A stretch of 64,000 nucleotides of DNA, taken from positions 2,170,001-2,234,000 of the forward strand of contig NZ_WING01000001.1 in NCBI RefSeq assembly GCF_009793335.1, given 5' to 3'. Both the position numbers and the translations under genes were made by a program. The notes beneath the pieces are model-generated. The model was not told where the DNA came from. It saw only the letters and a list, made by a program, of their open reading frames with translations, and did no database searches. Below, one piece after another: positions 29,509-37,853 of the stretch (its first letter is position 1; each line of letters starts with the position of its first letter). This DNA comes from Actinomadura sp. J1-007 (GTDB lineage: Bacteria > Actinomycetota > Actinomycetes > Streptosporangiales > Streptosporangiaceae).

Positions 29509-30078
29509 ATGACTTCCACCCAGAGCATCGCGCCGACCGCCGCGGACGCGCCACCGGCCGGACCGGCCGACGGCGACCGGCCTCGTTCAGCCGCCCCCCG
29601 CTCCCGGGCCCAACGCCGTCGCGACACCGAGCACCGGCTCACCCACGACATCGACGTCTGGGTGGCCACGGCCTCGGCCGACGGCGTGCCGTACCTGGTG
29701 CCGCTGTCCTTCGACTGGGACGGCGAAGCGCTGCTGATGGCGACCCCGGCCGGGAGCCCCACCGGAACGAACCTGGCGGCCACCCGGACCGTTCGGCTGG
29801 CGCTCGGCCCCACCCGCGACGTCATCATGATCGACGGAGACGTCCAGCCCCTGGAGCTCGACGCGCTGCCGCCGGAACGAGCCGACCGGTTCGCCGAGCG
29901 GACGGGCTTCGAACCGCGCGCCTCGACCGAGCCGTACCGCTGGTTCCGTGTCACGCCGCGCCGCGTCCAGGCATGGCGCGAGGCGGACGAGCTGCCCGAC
30001 CGCGAACTGATGCGCGACGGCCGCTGGCTGGTCCGAAGCCCGGACGGCCCGGCTCCGCGCCTCCCCGGCGAGGAGTGA
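29509..30078 (+). CDS. Pyridoxamine 5'-phosphate oxidase-fold (PPOX/F420) protein
   Basis: 189 residues. After a Pro/Ala-rich ~30-residue N-terminus, the split-barrel domain shows DVWVATASADGVPYLVPLSF, TGTNLAATRTVRLALG and a WFRVTPRRVQAW end strand, typical of FMN/F420-binding PPOX proteins. Probably a flavin or F420-dependent reductase, substrate unknown. ATG 29509 has AGGAA 8 nt upstream; ATG 29503 is too close. Divergent from the LuxR regulator and preceded by the shared promoter element. Confidence 0.82.
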   Translation: MTSTQSIAPTAADAPPAGPADGDRPRSAAPRSRAQRRRDTEHRLTHDIDVWVATASADGVPYLVPLSFDWDGEALLMATPAGSPTGTNLAATRTVRLALGPTRDVIMIDGDVQPLELDALPPERADRFAERTGFEPRASTEPYRWFRVTPRRVQAWREADELPDRELMRDGRWLVRSPDGPAPRLPGEE

Positions 30079-30191
30079 CCGTCGCGGACGCCCGAGGCAA
30101 AGCTCACGCGGGTTCCGGCCGGTCGGAGGGCCGGCACGGGACATACTGGGGACCCCGCCGGGGCGGGCGCGGGCGTGAAGGGAAGTCATCA

Positions 30192-30764
30192 GTGATCAAT
30201 CGGGTGCGGCAGCTGCGCAAGGAGCGGCTGATGACCCTGGAGGCGCTGGCGGAGCGCACGGGCGTCACCAAGAGCTACCTGTCCAAGGTCGAACGCGGCC
30301 AGAGCGTCCCCTCGATCGCCGTCTGCGCCTCGCTCGCCAAGGCCCTGGACGTCCCGCTGGACAACCTGTTCTCCGACGCCGAGGAACTCGCCGAGGTCAC
30401 CGTCACCCGCGCCGGAGAACGGCGCGTGCTCACCTCGCCCGAGGAACCCGGCTCCCGCTACGAGGCCATAGCGCTACAGGCCGGCACCAAACGAATGGCG
30501 CCGTTCATGCTCTACCCCCCGCACGACGCGGGCCCGTCCCCGTTCCGGGACCACCCGGGCGAGGAGTTCATCTTCGTCCACCAGGGAGAAGCCGAACTCA
30601 TCCTCCCCTCGCGAACCATCCAGCTCCAAGCGGGCGACAGCGCCTACTTCAAAGCCACGGTCCCCCACAAAACCCGCTCCCTGAGCAAGGAACGCGCCAC
30701 CCTCCTACTCCTGGTAAGCGACGACCGCGACCCAGCACGAACAACGCACCTGCACCTGCCCTGA
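30192..30764 (+). CDS. XRE-family regulator with cupin sensor domain
   Basis: 190 residues. XRE HTH ~1-58 (LEALAERTGVTKSYLSKVER) and a RmlC-like cupin ~95-180 with HPGEEFIFVHQGEAEL and YFKATVPHKTRS. This architecture usually senses a small molecule to control a neighbouring metabolic or efflux gene. GTG 30192 follows GAAGGGAAG. The PPOX gene lies 113 nt upstream on the same strand. Confidence 0.88.
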   Translation: MINRVRQLRKERLMTLEALAERTGVTKSYLSKVERGQSVPSIAVCASLAKALDVPLDNLFSDAEELAEVTVTRAGERRVLTSPEEPGSRYEAIALQAGTKRMAPFMLYPPHDAGPSPFRDHPGEEFIFVHQGEAELILPSRTIQLQAGDSAYFKATVPHKTRSLSKERATLLLLVSDDRDPARTTHLHLP

Positions 30765-30822
30765 CCCGGCCGCGGATCCACCCGAGCACCCGCCGATGCC
30801 CCGCTGCGCACCGCGAACCGAC

Positions 30823-31002
30823 TCAACGTGCGTTCCGAAGGGCCTCCCGCAGCACCGCCCGCCGGACAAGAAGCACCGGCCCACCGGGATCCTTCGAGTC
30901 CCGAACGGCGACCGCATCCCGGACATAGGCCAGCTCAACACAGTCCCCGCCATTGGAACCGCTGTGCGACGACTTCCGCCACACGCCTCTGCGCGAGTCC
31001 AT
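30823..31002 (-). CDS. DUF397 small protein, copy 3
   Basis: 59 residues, read directly from the sequence. Core WRKSSHSGSNGGDCVELA and VAVRDSKDPGGPVLLV match the other two copies. Its ATG follows the TAA of copy 2 without a gap (TAAATG). Last gene of the XRE-DUF397 operon. DUF397 proteins pair with DUF5753-type XRE regulators in actinomycetes (WhiJ/AbaA-like loci); the biochemical role is not established. Confidence 0.85.
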   Translation of the reverse strand: MDSRRGVWRKSSHSGSNGGDCVELAYVRDAVAVRDSKDPGGPVLLVRRAVLREALRNAR

Positions 31003-31200
31003 TTACAGTTCACCGCTTCCCTGCCGCGCCTTCCGGATGGCCTCGCGCAGTGCCGTACGACCAAGCAAGATCATTGGCCCGCCCGGATCCTTGGAGTCCC
31101 GAACCGCAACCACATCTCCAATGGTGGCCAACTCCACGCAGGCGCCGCCATTGGAACCGCTACGCGACGACTTCCGCCATACGATCTTGTCCACGTCCAT
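31003..31200 (-). CDS. DUF397 small protein, copy 2
   Basis: 65 residues with WRKSSRSGSNGGACVELA and VAVRDSKDPGGPMILL. The ATG follows the TGA of copy 1 directly (TGAATG) and its TAA abuts copy 3. The strongly conserved core and divergent tails suggest tandem duplication with retained structure. Confidence 0.9.
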   Translation of the reverse strand: MDVDKIVWRKSSRSGSNGGACVELATIGDVVAVRDSKDPGGPMILLGRTALREAIRKARQGSGEL

Positions 31201-31392
31201 TCACCGCCTACCTTTCCGGCCGGTCTCTTGGATGGCCTCACGAAGTGCCGCGCGACTCACCAGCAGCTTGGGCCCCTGAGGGTCCTTACTGTCACGTACG
31301 GCCACCCGCCCGCACAGGGAACTCGCCAACTCAATACAGTTTCCGCCGTTGCTTCCACTACGGCTGGACTTACGCCAGTTCAAATTTTCCAT
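31201..31392 (-). CDS. DUF397 small protein, copy 1
   Basis: 63 residues with NWRKSSRSGSNGGNCIELA and RVAVRDSKDPQGPKLLV, and a basic tail (GRKGRR). Its start overlaps the end of the XRE gene by 13 bp, so translation is coupled. Confidence 0.9.
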   Translation of the reverse strand: MENLNWRKSSRSGSNGGNCIELASSLCGRVAVRDSKDPQGPKLLVSRAALREAIQETGRKGRR

Positions 31393-32195
31393 CTTTCCTC
31401 GTTCGTTCGTTCGATGAGGTCGATGCTCATGCTGACCGGCAGAGCTTGCGTGCAGATGTCTGTGAACACATCCTTCAATCGTGAGACGTCGTCCGTGGCG
31501 TCGAGCATAATCCCTCGCGCGGCCGTCTCCACATAGGCTGTTTCGCTACCGTCCGGAGCGGTCGCGATCACAAAGGCACCGTCGTTTCCAGGGTGCGACA
31601 CTCCCGCCGGTATGACCTGCACGGATGCGCGTGACGCCACGGCGGCGACCAGCCGATCGAGCTGTGCCCGCATCACATCCGGCCCGCCCTTCTCCAGCCA
31701 GAGGACGTGCTCCGGCAGGACATAGACAAGCCGTGGTGGAGGCGGATCGTCCCGGGTGAGCACCGCTTGGCGCTTCATCCGTGACTCTACGCCCGTCACA
31801 TCGCCCCCTAGGACGACGTTCGCGTACTCCGGAGTTTGAAGAAGCCCATAGATCACAAGCGGTTGGTATACCACCAGCTTCCCGGCCTTCTCCTCGACGC
31901 GTGGCCACTTCTCGAACCATGTGGGGAACGCGCCGCTCTTCTTGCCGAAGAGGCCGTCGTGGAGGTGGACGAGCGCGTCGTGCGTGTCCAGGACTCCGTC
32001 CACGGCCTCGGCGAACCCGCGTTCGCATCCGGAATCGGCGCGTTCCACCGCTCCCACGAAGGAGGGGCTGTAGGGAATGAGTTCCGCCAGGGCGGCGATG
32101 CTCAGCGACGCTCGTTCCCGATATCGGCGGACCTCCGAACCGAATAGGTCGAGCGCGCCGTTGCTCGGCGTGAGTTGCTTCGGCGGCTGGGGCAC
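31380..32195 (-). CDS. XRE-family regulator with DUF5753 domain
   Basis: 271 residues. N-terminal HTH at ~15-70 (RYRERASLSIAALAELIPYS) and the DUF5753 domain at ~95-265 (VYQPLVIYGLLQTPEYA, LVYVLPEHVLWLEKGGPDVM, AQLDRLVAAVASRASVQVIP). GTG 32195 is selected because GGGAGG lies 6 nt upstream and the length matches the family; the frame stays open to 32414 without further conserved residues. It heads an operon with three DUF397 genes and is divergent from a HATPase gene, the WhiJ-like arrangement linked to developmental control in streptomycetes. Confidence 0.9.
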   Translation of the reverse strand: MPQPPKQLTPSNGALDLFGSEVRRYRERASLSIAALAELIPYSPSFVGAVERADSGCERGFAEAVDGVLDTHDALVHLHDGLFGKKSGAFPTWFEKWPRVEEKAGKLVVYQPLVIYGLLQTPEYANVVLGGDVTGVESRMKRQAVLTRDDPPPPRLVYVLPEHVLWLEKGGPDVMRAQLDRLVAAVASRASVQVIPAGVSHPGNDGAFVIATAPDGSETAYVETAARGIMLDATDDVSRLKDVFTDICTQALPVSMSIDLIERTNEERWKI

Positions 32196-32349
32196 CGCTT
32201 CCCTCCCGATGACCAGTGATGACCAGCCATGGCCGGTGAACGGCCGTGCATGGTCCCTCTTTGCTCCATGAGCAGGCGCTTTGCATTCCCCAGCATGGCA
32301 CCGTCCGTCACTCTCGGCTAGGGAGCGACGGAAACGGAGGGTGTGCCTC

Positions 32350-32715
32350 ATGGACACGATCGTTCTGCCGCCGGAAGGCGCGTCGATCAAAGTCGCGCGC
32401 GATTTCGCCGGCAAGATCGCAGGAATGCTCGGAGTGGACGACCAGTTGCCCAGACTGGTCGTTTCCGAGCTTGTGACGAATGCCTGGATTCATGGATCTC
32501 GCCCGAATGATCAGATCGTCGTACGGGTGTATCCCCACAACGGGCGGCTGGTGATCGAGGTGTGGGACCGGAGCGATCGGCAGCCGGTCGTCGGGTGCCC
32601 GGACGCCGCCGAGGAGAGCGGGCGGGGGTTGTTGATCCTTTCGACGCTCGTCGTGCGGTGGGGGACGCGGCCGTTGAGCGAGGGCGGCAAGGTCGTGTTC
32701 GCGGAGGTGGTGTGA
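32350..32715 (+). CDS. ATP-binding protein (HATPase_c_2, anti-sigma/RsbW-like)
   Basis: 121 residues. GHKL N-box LVVSELVTNAWIHG, then G1 EVWDRSDRQPV and G2 EESGRGLLILSTLVVRWG. Single-domain ATPases of this type act as anti-sigma kinases or partners of XRE/DUF397 proteins. ATG 32350 follows CGGAGG at 9 nt. Divergent from the XRE gene, completing an XRE/DUF397/ATPase module. Confidence 0.92.
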   Translation: MDTIVLPPEGASIKVARDFAGKIAGMLGVDDQLPRLVVSELVTNAWIHGSRPNDQIVVRVYPHNGRLVIEVWDRSDRQPVVGCPDAAEESGRGLLILSTLVVRWGTRPLSEGGKVVFAEVV

Positions 32716-33090
32716 GTGGGTGCGCGGCTGGTGCGGTCCCGACTCGCCGTGCGGTGGCGTGAGGCCCGCTCCCTGCACATGGTGGCCGTTCAACGGCTGG
32801 AAGCGTTGTCGGCCGAGCTGGAACGGCGGGGCTGGACGACGGTCCCGCTGTACCGGCAGTCTCCTCCCGTCCTCTGGGTGGCCGCTCCTACCGGCTCCGT
32901 GGCGACCGGGCTGGACGTCACCGCGTGCTGGGTGCGGCGGCCCTGGCGCTGGAGTTACGGAGCGGCCGGTGAGACATGGCCGCGTGGCGGCCCGGATCCC
33001 GCCGGTGTCGCGGAGGAACTGCTCGCGCGCCGTCTGGGGACGGGGTATCTGCGAGGCCGGGCTGGGCGATCGGGGTCGGGATCTCGATGA
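32716..33090 (+). CDS. Hypothetical protein downstream of the HATPase
   Basis: 124 residues. GTG begins immediately after the TGA of the ATPase gene. An amphipathic N-terminus (RSRLAVRWREARSLHMVAVQ) leads to PPVLWVAAPTGSVATGLDVT and WRWSYGAAGETW; the tail is basic. No family recognised. Tight coupling suggests it belongs to the same module. Confidence 0.55.
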   Translation: MGARLVRSRLAVRWREARSLHMVAVQRLEALSAELERRGWTTVPLYRQSPPVLWVAAPTGSVATGLDVTACWVRRPWRWSYGAAGETWPRGGPDPAGVAEELLARRLGTGYLRGRAGRSGSGSR

Positions 33091-33127
33091 CGACGGGGAC
33101 GTGGTCATCGCGTCTTCCGGGGGGCTT

Positions 33128-33145
33128 GTCCACCGATCGGTGGAC
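33128..33145. promoter_or_regulatory. Perfect 18-bp palindrome upstream of ABC exporter
   Basis: GTCCACCGATCGGTGGAC, 59 nt before the ABC ATPase start. Length and symmetry fit a TetR- or PadR-type operator, but no such regulator gene is adjacent. Confidence 0.5.
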
Positions 33146-33204
33146 GGCAGGTTCAACCGAACGAGCCTGCCGGGCGCGGCCTGCCTCTCAAGAGGATGTT
33201 CGGC

Positions 33205-34011
33205 ATGACGAACGACATGAGAGAAGCGCTTCTCGGTGATGGCGCGGATGCCGAGTCCGGCTCTGCCGAGGTCGTGCGGTTGGAGTCGGTGCGCAAGGTC
33301 TACGGCGGTGGGAAGAACGCGGTGGTCGCGCTCGACGGCGTGAGCGTCGGGTTGCGGAAAGGCTCGTTCACCGCGGTGATGGGGCCGTCCGGTTCGGGTA
33401 AGAGCACCTTCTTGCAGTGCGCCGCCGGGCTCGACCGTCCGACGTCGGGGGCGGTGGTCCTGGACGGGGTGCGGCTCGCCTCGCTCGGCGAGAACCGGCT
33501 GACCAGGCTCCGCCGCGAACGGATCGGTTTCGTCTTCCAGTCGTTCAACCTGCTTCCCGCTTTGACCGTGCGGGACAACGTCGGCCTGCCGTTGCGGCTG
33601 GCGGGCCGACGTCCGGACAGGGCGGCGGTCGAGGAGGTTCTGGAGCGTGTCGGGCTCGGCGGGCGGCTGCGCAGCCGTCCGGGCGAGCTGTCGGGCGGGC
33701 AGCAGCAGCGCGTCGCCATCGCGCGGGCGCTCATCACCCGCCCGGCGGTGATCTTCGGGGACGAGCCGACCGGCGCGCTGGACACCGCGACCGCCCGCGA
33801 GGTGCTCGCGCTGCTGCGTGAGGCCGTCGAAGGGGCGGGGCAGACGGTGGTGATGGTCACCCACGACCCGGTCGCCGCCGCGCACGCCGACCGCGTGCTG
33901 TTCCTGGCCGACGGACGCGTTGACGGCGAGATCCTCCGGCCGAGCGTGGAGCGGGTCGCCGAGCGCATGACGCGCCTCGGCGCCGCCGGGGCGAACGGGG
34001 CGAACCGGTGA
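33205..34011 (+). CDS. ABC transporter ATP-binding protein (MacB/LolD type)
   Basis: 268 residues. Walker A GPSGSGKST, Q-loop VFQSFNLLPALTV, signature LSGGQQQRVAIARAL, Walker B VIFGDEPTGALD and switch His in MVTHDP. Energises the FtsX-type permease encoded by the next gene, with which it overlaps by 4 nt (GTGA). ATG 33205 has AAGAGG 9 nt upstream; ATG 33196 would be too close. The tail (~225-268) is Arg/Ala rich. Confidence 0.93.
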   Translation: MTNDMREALLGDGADAESGSAEVVRLESVRKVYGGGKNAVVALDGVSVGLRKGSFTAVMGPSGSGKSTFLQCAAGLDRPTSGAVVLDGVRLASLGENRLTRLRRERIGFVFQSFNLLPALTVRDNVGLPLRLAGRRPDRAAVEEVLERVGLGGRLRSRPGELSGGQQQRVAIARALITRPAVIFGDEPTGALDTATAREVLALLREAVEGAGQTVVMVTHDPVAAAHADRVLFLADGRVDGEILRPSVERVAERMTRLGAAGANGANR

Positions 34012-36512
34012 TCGGGATCGCGCTGCGCACCCTGCGCTTCCACAAGGGCGGCTTCCTCGCGTCCTTCGCCGCGCTGTTCCTCGGCGCGCTCATCGTGGTC
34101 GGCTGCGGCGGGCTGCTGGAGACCGGTATCCGCGCCGACGCCCCGCCGCGGCGGCTGGCCGCCGCGCCGATCGTGGTCACCGGCGACCAGCGCTACCAGG
34201 ACACCGTGCGGGAACTGGTGTTCCCCGAGCGCGTCCACCTGGACGCGGCGCTGGCGACCAGCATCGCGACGGTCCCCGGCGTCGCCGCCGCGGTGCCCGA
34301 CGTCTCGTTCCCGGCCACGCTGACCGTAGGCGGGCAGGTCACCGGGCACAACTGGTCCTCGGCCCGGCTCGCCCCGCACCGGCTCGTCCAGGGCACCGCC
34401 CCCTCCGGGCCCGGCCGCGTCGTCCTCGGCGCGGACCTCGCCGAACGGGCCGGACTGCGGACCGGCGGCCACGTCCGGCTGCTGGTGCACGGCGCCGCCG
34501 AACGGTTCGAGATCTCCGGGCTGACCGCCGGGACCGGCGATGTCTTCGTCGCCGACGCCGAGGCGGGCCGCCTCGCCGGCCGTCCCGGAAAGATCGACTC
34601 GGTCGGCGTGCTCCTCGCGCCCGGCGCGAGCACCGCGCAGGTCGCCCGGGCCGTACGGGCCGCCGCCGGTACGGGGCCCGCGGTGCTGACCGGGGACGAC
34701 CGGGGACGCGCCGAGGATCCCGGAGTCCTCGCCGACACCGGCGACCTGATCCCGCTCGCCGCCGCGTTCGGCAGCCTCGCCGCGATGGCCATGGTGTTCG
34801 TGGTGGCCGGCACCCTCGGGCTATCGATCCGGCAGCGGGAGCGCCAGAGCGCGCTGCTGCGCGCGGTCGGCGCCACGCCCGGCCAGCTCCGCCGCCTGAT
34901 CGTCGGCGAGACGATGATCCTCGCGGTGGCCGCCACCGCCCTGGCCTGCTACCCCGCTCCCCGGCTCGGCCGCCTGCTGCTGCGGGTCTTCGTCCACGGC
35001 GGCGTGGTGCCGGACACGGTCGCGTTCCGCTCCGGGACGGTCCCGCTGCTCGCCGGCGCGGGCCTGGCGCTCGCCGCCGCGCTGGGCGCCGCGCTGGTGG
35101 CCGCGCACACCGCCGCCCGCACCCGCCCCGCCGAGGCGCTCGCCGAGGCCGCCCTGCAACGCCGCTGGTTCAGCCGCGTCCGCCTCGCCCTCGGGGTGCT
35201 GTGCCTGGGCGGGGGCACCGCGCTGGCGTTCGGGACCATCGGCTCCGACGCGCCCGACGCGGGCGGCGTCGCGACCCCGGCCGCACTGGTGTGGACGATC
35301 GCCTTCGGACTGCTCGGGCCCGTGCTCTCGCGCGCCATCACCGCCGGGCTCGCCCGCCCCGTCCGGGCGCTGTCCGGGCTGTCCGGCGAGCTCGCCGTCG
35401 GCAACGCCCGCGCTCGGACGGCCCGGCTGACCGCCGCGGTCATGCCCGTCATGCTCGCGACCGGGCTGGCCCTCAGCCTGACCTACCTCCAGACCACCCA
35501 GTCCGACGGGGCCCGGCAAGCCTTCGAGGAGGCCCAGCGCGCCGATCTCGTCCTCACCTCCGCCGCCGGGGGCCTGCCCCTCGACGCGGTGGACGACGTC
35601 CGCAGGACGCCCGGCGTCACCGCCGCGACCGCACAGGTCCCGAGCCGCGGCTTCATCGAACCCGCCGTTCCGCTCGCCCCGTCCGACGGCGAGGAGTCGG
35701 CGGGCCCGCAGCCCACCGAACTCGCTCTTCAGGGCATCACCCCGCAGGGAGCCGATCGGACGACGGCCTTCCGCGCAGCCACCGGCACCCTGACGGCGCT
35801 GCACGGCGACACCGTCGCGCTGCCCACCCGCTACGCCGCCGGCCACCGGCTCGGCGACACGATCCCGATGCGGCTGGGGGACGGCACGCAGACCCGGCTG
35901 AAGCTCGTCGCCACCGTCGGGGCCCGGCGCGGCTACGAGACGGCGCTCGTTCCCGCCGCGCTGCTCGCCCCGCACACCGGCAACGGCCTCGTGCCGCGGA
36001 TCCTCATCAGCACCGCGCCCGGCGCGGACCGCGCCGAACTGGCCGCCGCCCTGACCGCCACCGGGCATCCCGCCCTCCGCGTCACCGACCGCGACGGCCT
36101 GGCCGCCGCTCAGCAGGACCAGGACCGCACCCAGGCGACCATGGCCTGGCTCGTGCTCGCCGTCGTCGTCGGCTACGCGGTGATCTCCCTGGTCAACACC
36201 CAGGCCCTGGCCACCGCCGAACGCCGCCGCGAGTTCGGCCTGATGCGCCTGGTCGGAGCCACCCGCCGCCAGGTGCTGCGGATGATGGCGGTGGAGGCGG
36301 GCCTGGTCGCCGCCGCCGGAACCACCCTCGGCCTCCTGGTCGCCGCCCTGACCCTCGTCCCGATGAGCCTGAGCGTGCTGGGCTCCGCGCTGCCGGGCGG
36401 CTCCCCTTGGATCCTCGCCGCGGTGGTAGCCGCCGCCGCGGCCCTGACCTCCGCCACGACCCTGGCCGCGACGCGGATCGTCCTACGGGCCCGCCCCGGC
36501 GCCGCGCCCTAG
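34008..36512 (+). CDS. FtsX-like ABC transporter permease
   Basis: 834 residues with two FtsX cores (~255-375 and ~700-830), each a group of TM helices joined by large extracytoplasmic loops (~45-250, ~500-690). TM1 is KGGFLASFAALFLGALIVVG. ERQSALLRAVGATPGQLRR and ERRREFGLMRLVGATRRQV are the coupling helices that contact the ATPase. It likely exports a peptide or drug or performs mechanotransmission; no dedicated periplasmic partner is encoded. Confidence 0.92.
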   Translation: MIGIALRTLRFHKGGFLASFAALFLGALIVVGCGGLLETGIRADAPPRRLAAAPIVVTGDQRYQDTVRELVFPERVHLDAALATSIATVPGVAAAVPDVSFPATLTVGGQVTGHNWSSARLAPHRLVQGTAPSGPGRVVLGADLAERAGLRTGGHVRLLVHGAAERFEISGLTAGTGDVFVADAEAGRLAGRPGKIDSVGVLLAPGASTAQVARAVRAAAGTGPAVLTGDDRGRAEDPGVLADTGDLIPLAAAFGSLAAMAMVFVVAGTLGLSIRQRERQSALLRAVGATPGQLRRLIVGETMILAVAATALACYPAPRLGRLLLRVFVHGGVVPDTVAFRSGTVPLLAGAGLALAAALGAALVAAHTAARTRPAEALAEAALQRRWFSRVRLALGVLCLGGGTALAFGTIGSDAPDAGGVATPAALVWTIAFGLLGPVLSRAITAGLARPVRALSGLSGELAVGNARARTARLTAAVMPVMLATGLALSLTYLQTTQSDGARQAFEEAQRADLVLTSAAGGLPLDAVDDVRRTPGVTAATAQVPSRGFIEPAVPLAPSDGEESAGPQPTELALQGITPQGADRTTAFRAATGTLTALHGDTVALPTRYAAGHRLGDTIPMRLGDGTQTRLKLVATVGARRGYETALVPAALLAPHTGNGLVPRILISTAPGADRAELAAALTATGHPALRVTDRDGLAAAQQDQDRTQATMAWLVLAVVVGYAVISLVNTQALATAERRREFGLMRLVGATRRQVLRMMAVEAGLVAAAGTTLGLLVAALTLVPMSLSVLGSALPGGSPWILAAVVAAAAALTSATTLAATRIVLRARPGAAP

Positions 36513-36557
36513 TCCGCTCATCCCGCGTCGAGCGCGATGGCGAAGGCGGGTGCCCGG

Positions 36558-36586
36558 TTCGAGTGGCTCGTCCGGACGAATAAGCT
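36558..36586 (+). promoter_or_regulatory. Promoter of a leaderless microprotein gene
   Basis: TTCGAG (36558-36563), 17-nt spacer, TAAGCT (36581-36586), then GTG after 6 nt. Confidence 0.4.
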
Positions 36587-36592
36587 CAGAGC

Positions 36593-36676
36593 GTGAATCG
36601 CGCGCCCCAATGGCTGCTTCCCACCGTGCTGACCGCGCTCGTCCTGGCCGTGGTCATCGGTGCGCTGCTGAATTGA
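36593..36676 (+). CDS. Leaderless single-TM microprotein, 27 residues
   Basis: GTG 36593 to TGA 36676. The short polar start (VNRAPQW) is followed by one hydrophobic helix, LLPTVLTALVLAVVIGALL, ending in Asn. A -10 box lies 6 nt before the GTG, so the mRNA would be leaderless. It is not an extension of a neighbouring gene. Family unknown; the composition is that of a small membrane peptide. Confidence 0.45.
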   Translation: MNRAPQWLLPTVLTALVLAVVIGALLN

Positions 36677-36763
36677 CCGCGGCCGCATCCCGCCGGAGGG
36701 GGCGTCCGGAGGCCGGTGCGGGGGGCGTGATCGTTCGGACGCCGGAACGGGGATGATCGGGGC

Positions 36764-37818
36764 ATGCCATCGCGTTCGTCCCGGCCGCGCGGCGCGCGCC
36801 GCGCGGCCGCCGCCGTCGCGGCCTGCGCCGCGGCCGGGCCTTCGGTGCTGCTCGGCGGCGCTCCGGCCGCCTCGGCGGACGCGGCGGACGGAGCGGGCGC
36901 GGCCGACCGGAACGTGGCGTTCACGATCACTGATCCGCGGATCACCGAGTCCAGCGGGCTCGCGGTGAGCAGGAAGCACCCCGGGATCACCTACACGCAC
37001 AACGACTCCGGCGGGGTCGCGCAGGTCTTCGCCCTCGGGCCGGACGGGACGACGCGGGCGGTGCTGACGTTCGCGGGGGCGCGGGCGCGCGACTGGGAGG
37101 CCATGGCGGTCGGCGCCGACGAACGGGGCCGTCCCGCGATCTACGTGGCCGACATCGGCGACAACCTCGGCGGGGCCTGGCCGTACGTGACCGTCTACCG
37201 GATCCCCGAGCCGGAGCGGATGCGGAGCCAGACGCTGCGGGCGACCGCGTTCAAGATCAAATACGAGGACGGGCCGCGCAACGCCGAGACCATGATGATC
37301 AACCCGCGGACCAACCGGCTCTACATCGCGAGCAAGCTGTTCTCCGGCGCCCTGTACGAGGCGCCGAAGCGGCTGCGGGCGCAGGGCTTCAACCGGATGC
37401 GCAAGGTCGGCGACGCCCCGGCGATCGCGACCGACGGCGCGTTCGCCCCGGACGGCCGCAGCTACGTGATCCGCACCTACTTCGGCGCTCGCGTCTACTC
37501 GGTGAACGCCGACGGCCGTCCGGGCAAGTCGCTGCGGTCGGTGTCGCTGCCGATGCAGGAGCAGGGCGAGTCGATCGCCTACACGGCGGACGGCCGGTCG
37601 CTGCTGGCGGGGTCGGAGGGCTCGGGCCAGCCGGTCTACAAGGTGGCGCTGCCGGACGACGCGCGGCCGACGCCGACCTCGACCCCGGCGGCGGCGAAGG
37701 GCAAGGACGACGCCGACCGGGGCACCGCGACGCGACCGAGACGCGGGCCGGGCTGTTCCTCGTGCTCGCGATCGCCGCGGTCGTCGGGTACGGGCTCGTC
37801 CGGAGGCGGCGCTCGTGA
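36764..37818 (+). CDS. Secreted, membrane-anchored hypothetical protein (frame broken)
   Basis: Twin-Arg-like N-terminus and signal peptide (GARRAAAAVAACAAAGPSVLL, cleavage near ASA-DA). A ~280-residue beta-propeller-like domain follows (ITESSGLAVSRKHPGITYTH, WEAMAVG, IYVADIGDN, NAETMMINP, GQPVYKVAL). A Thr/Pro/Ala linker then meets a frame break at 37719-37722. One added G gives RDATETRAGLFLVLAIAAVVGYGLVRRRRS, a C-terminal TM with Arg stop-transfer, ending at TGA 37818. Probably a cell-surface protein facing outward. Confidence 0.75.
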
Positions 37819-37853
37819 CGGGCGCGCCCACCTGACCGGCACGATGGAACACG

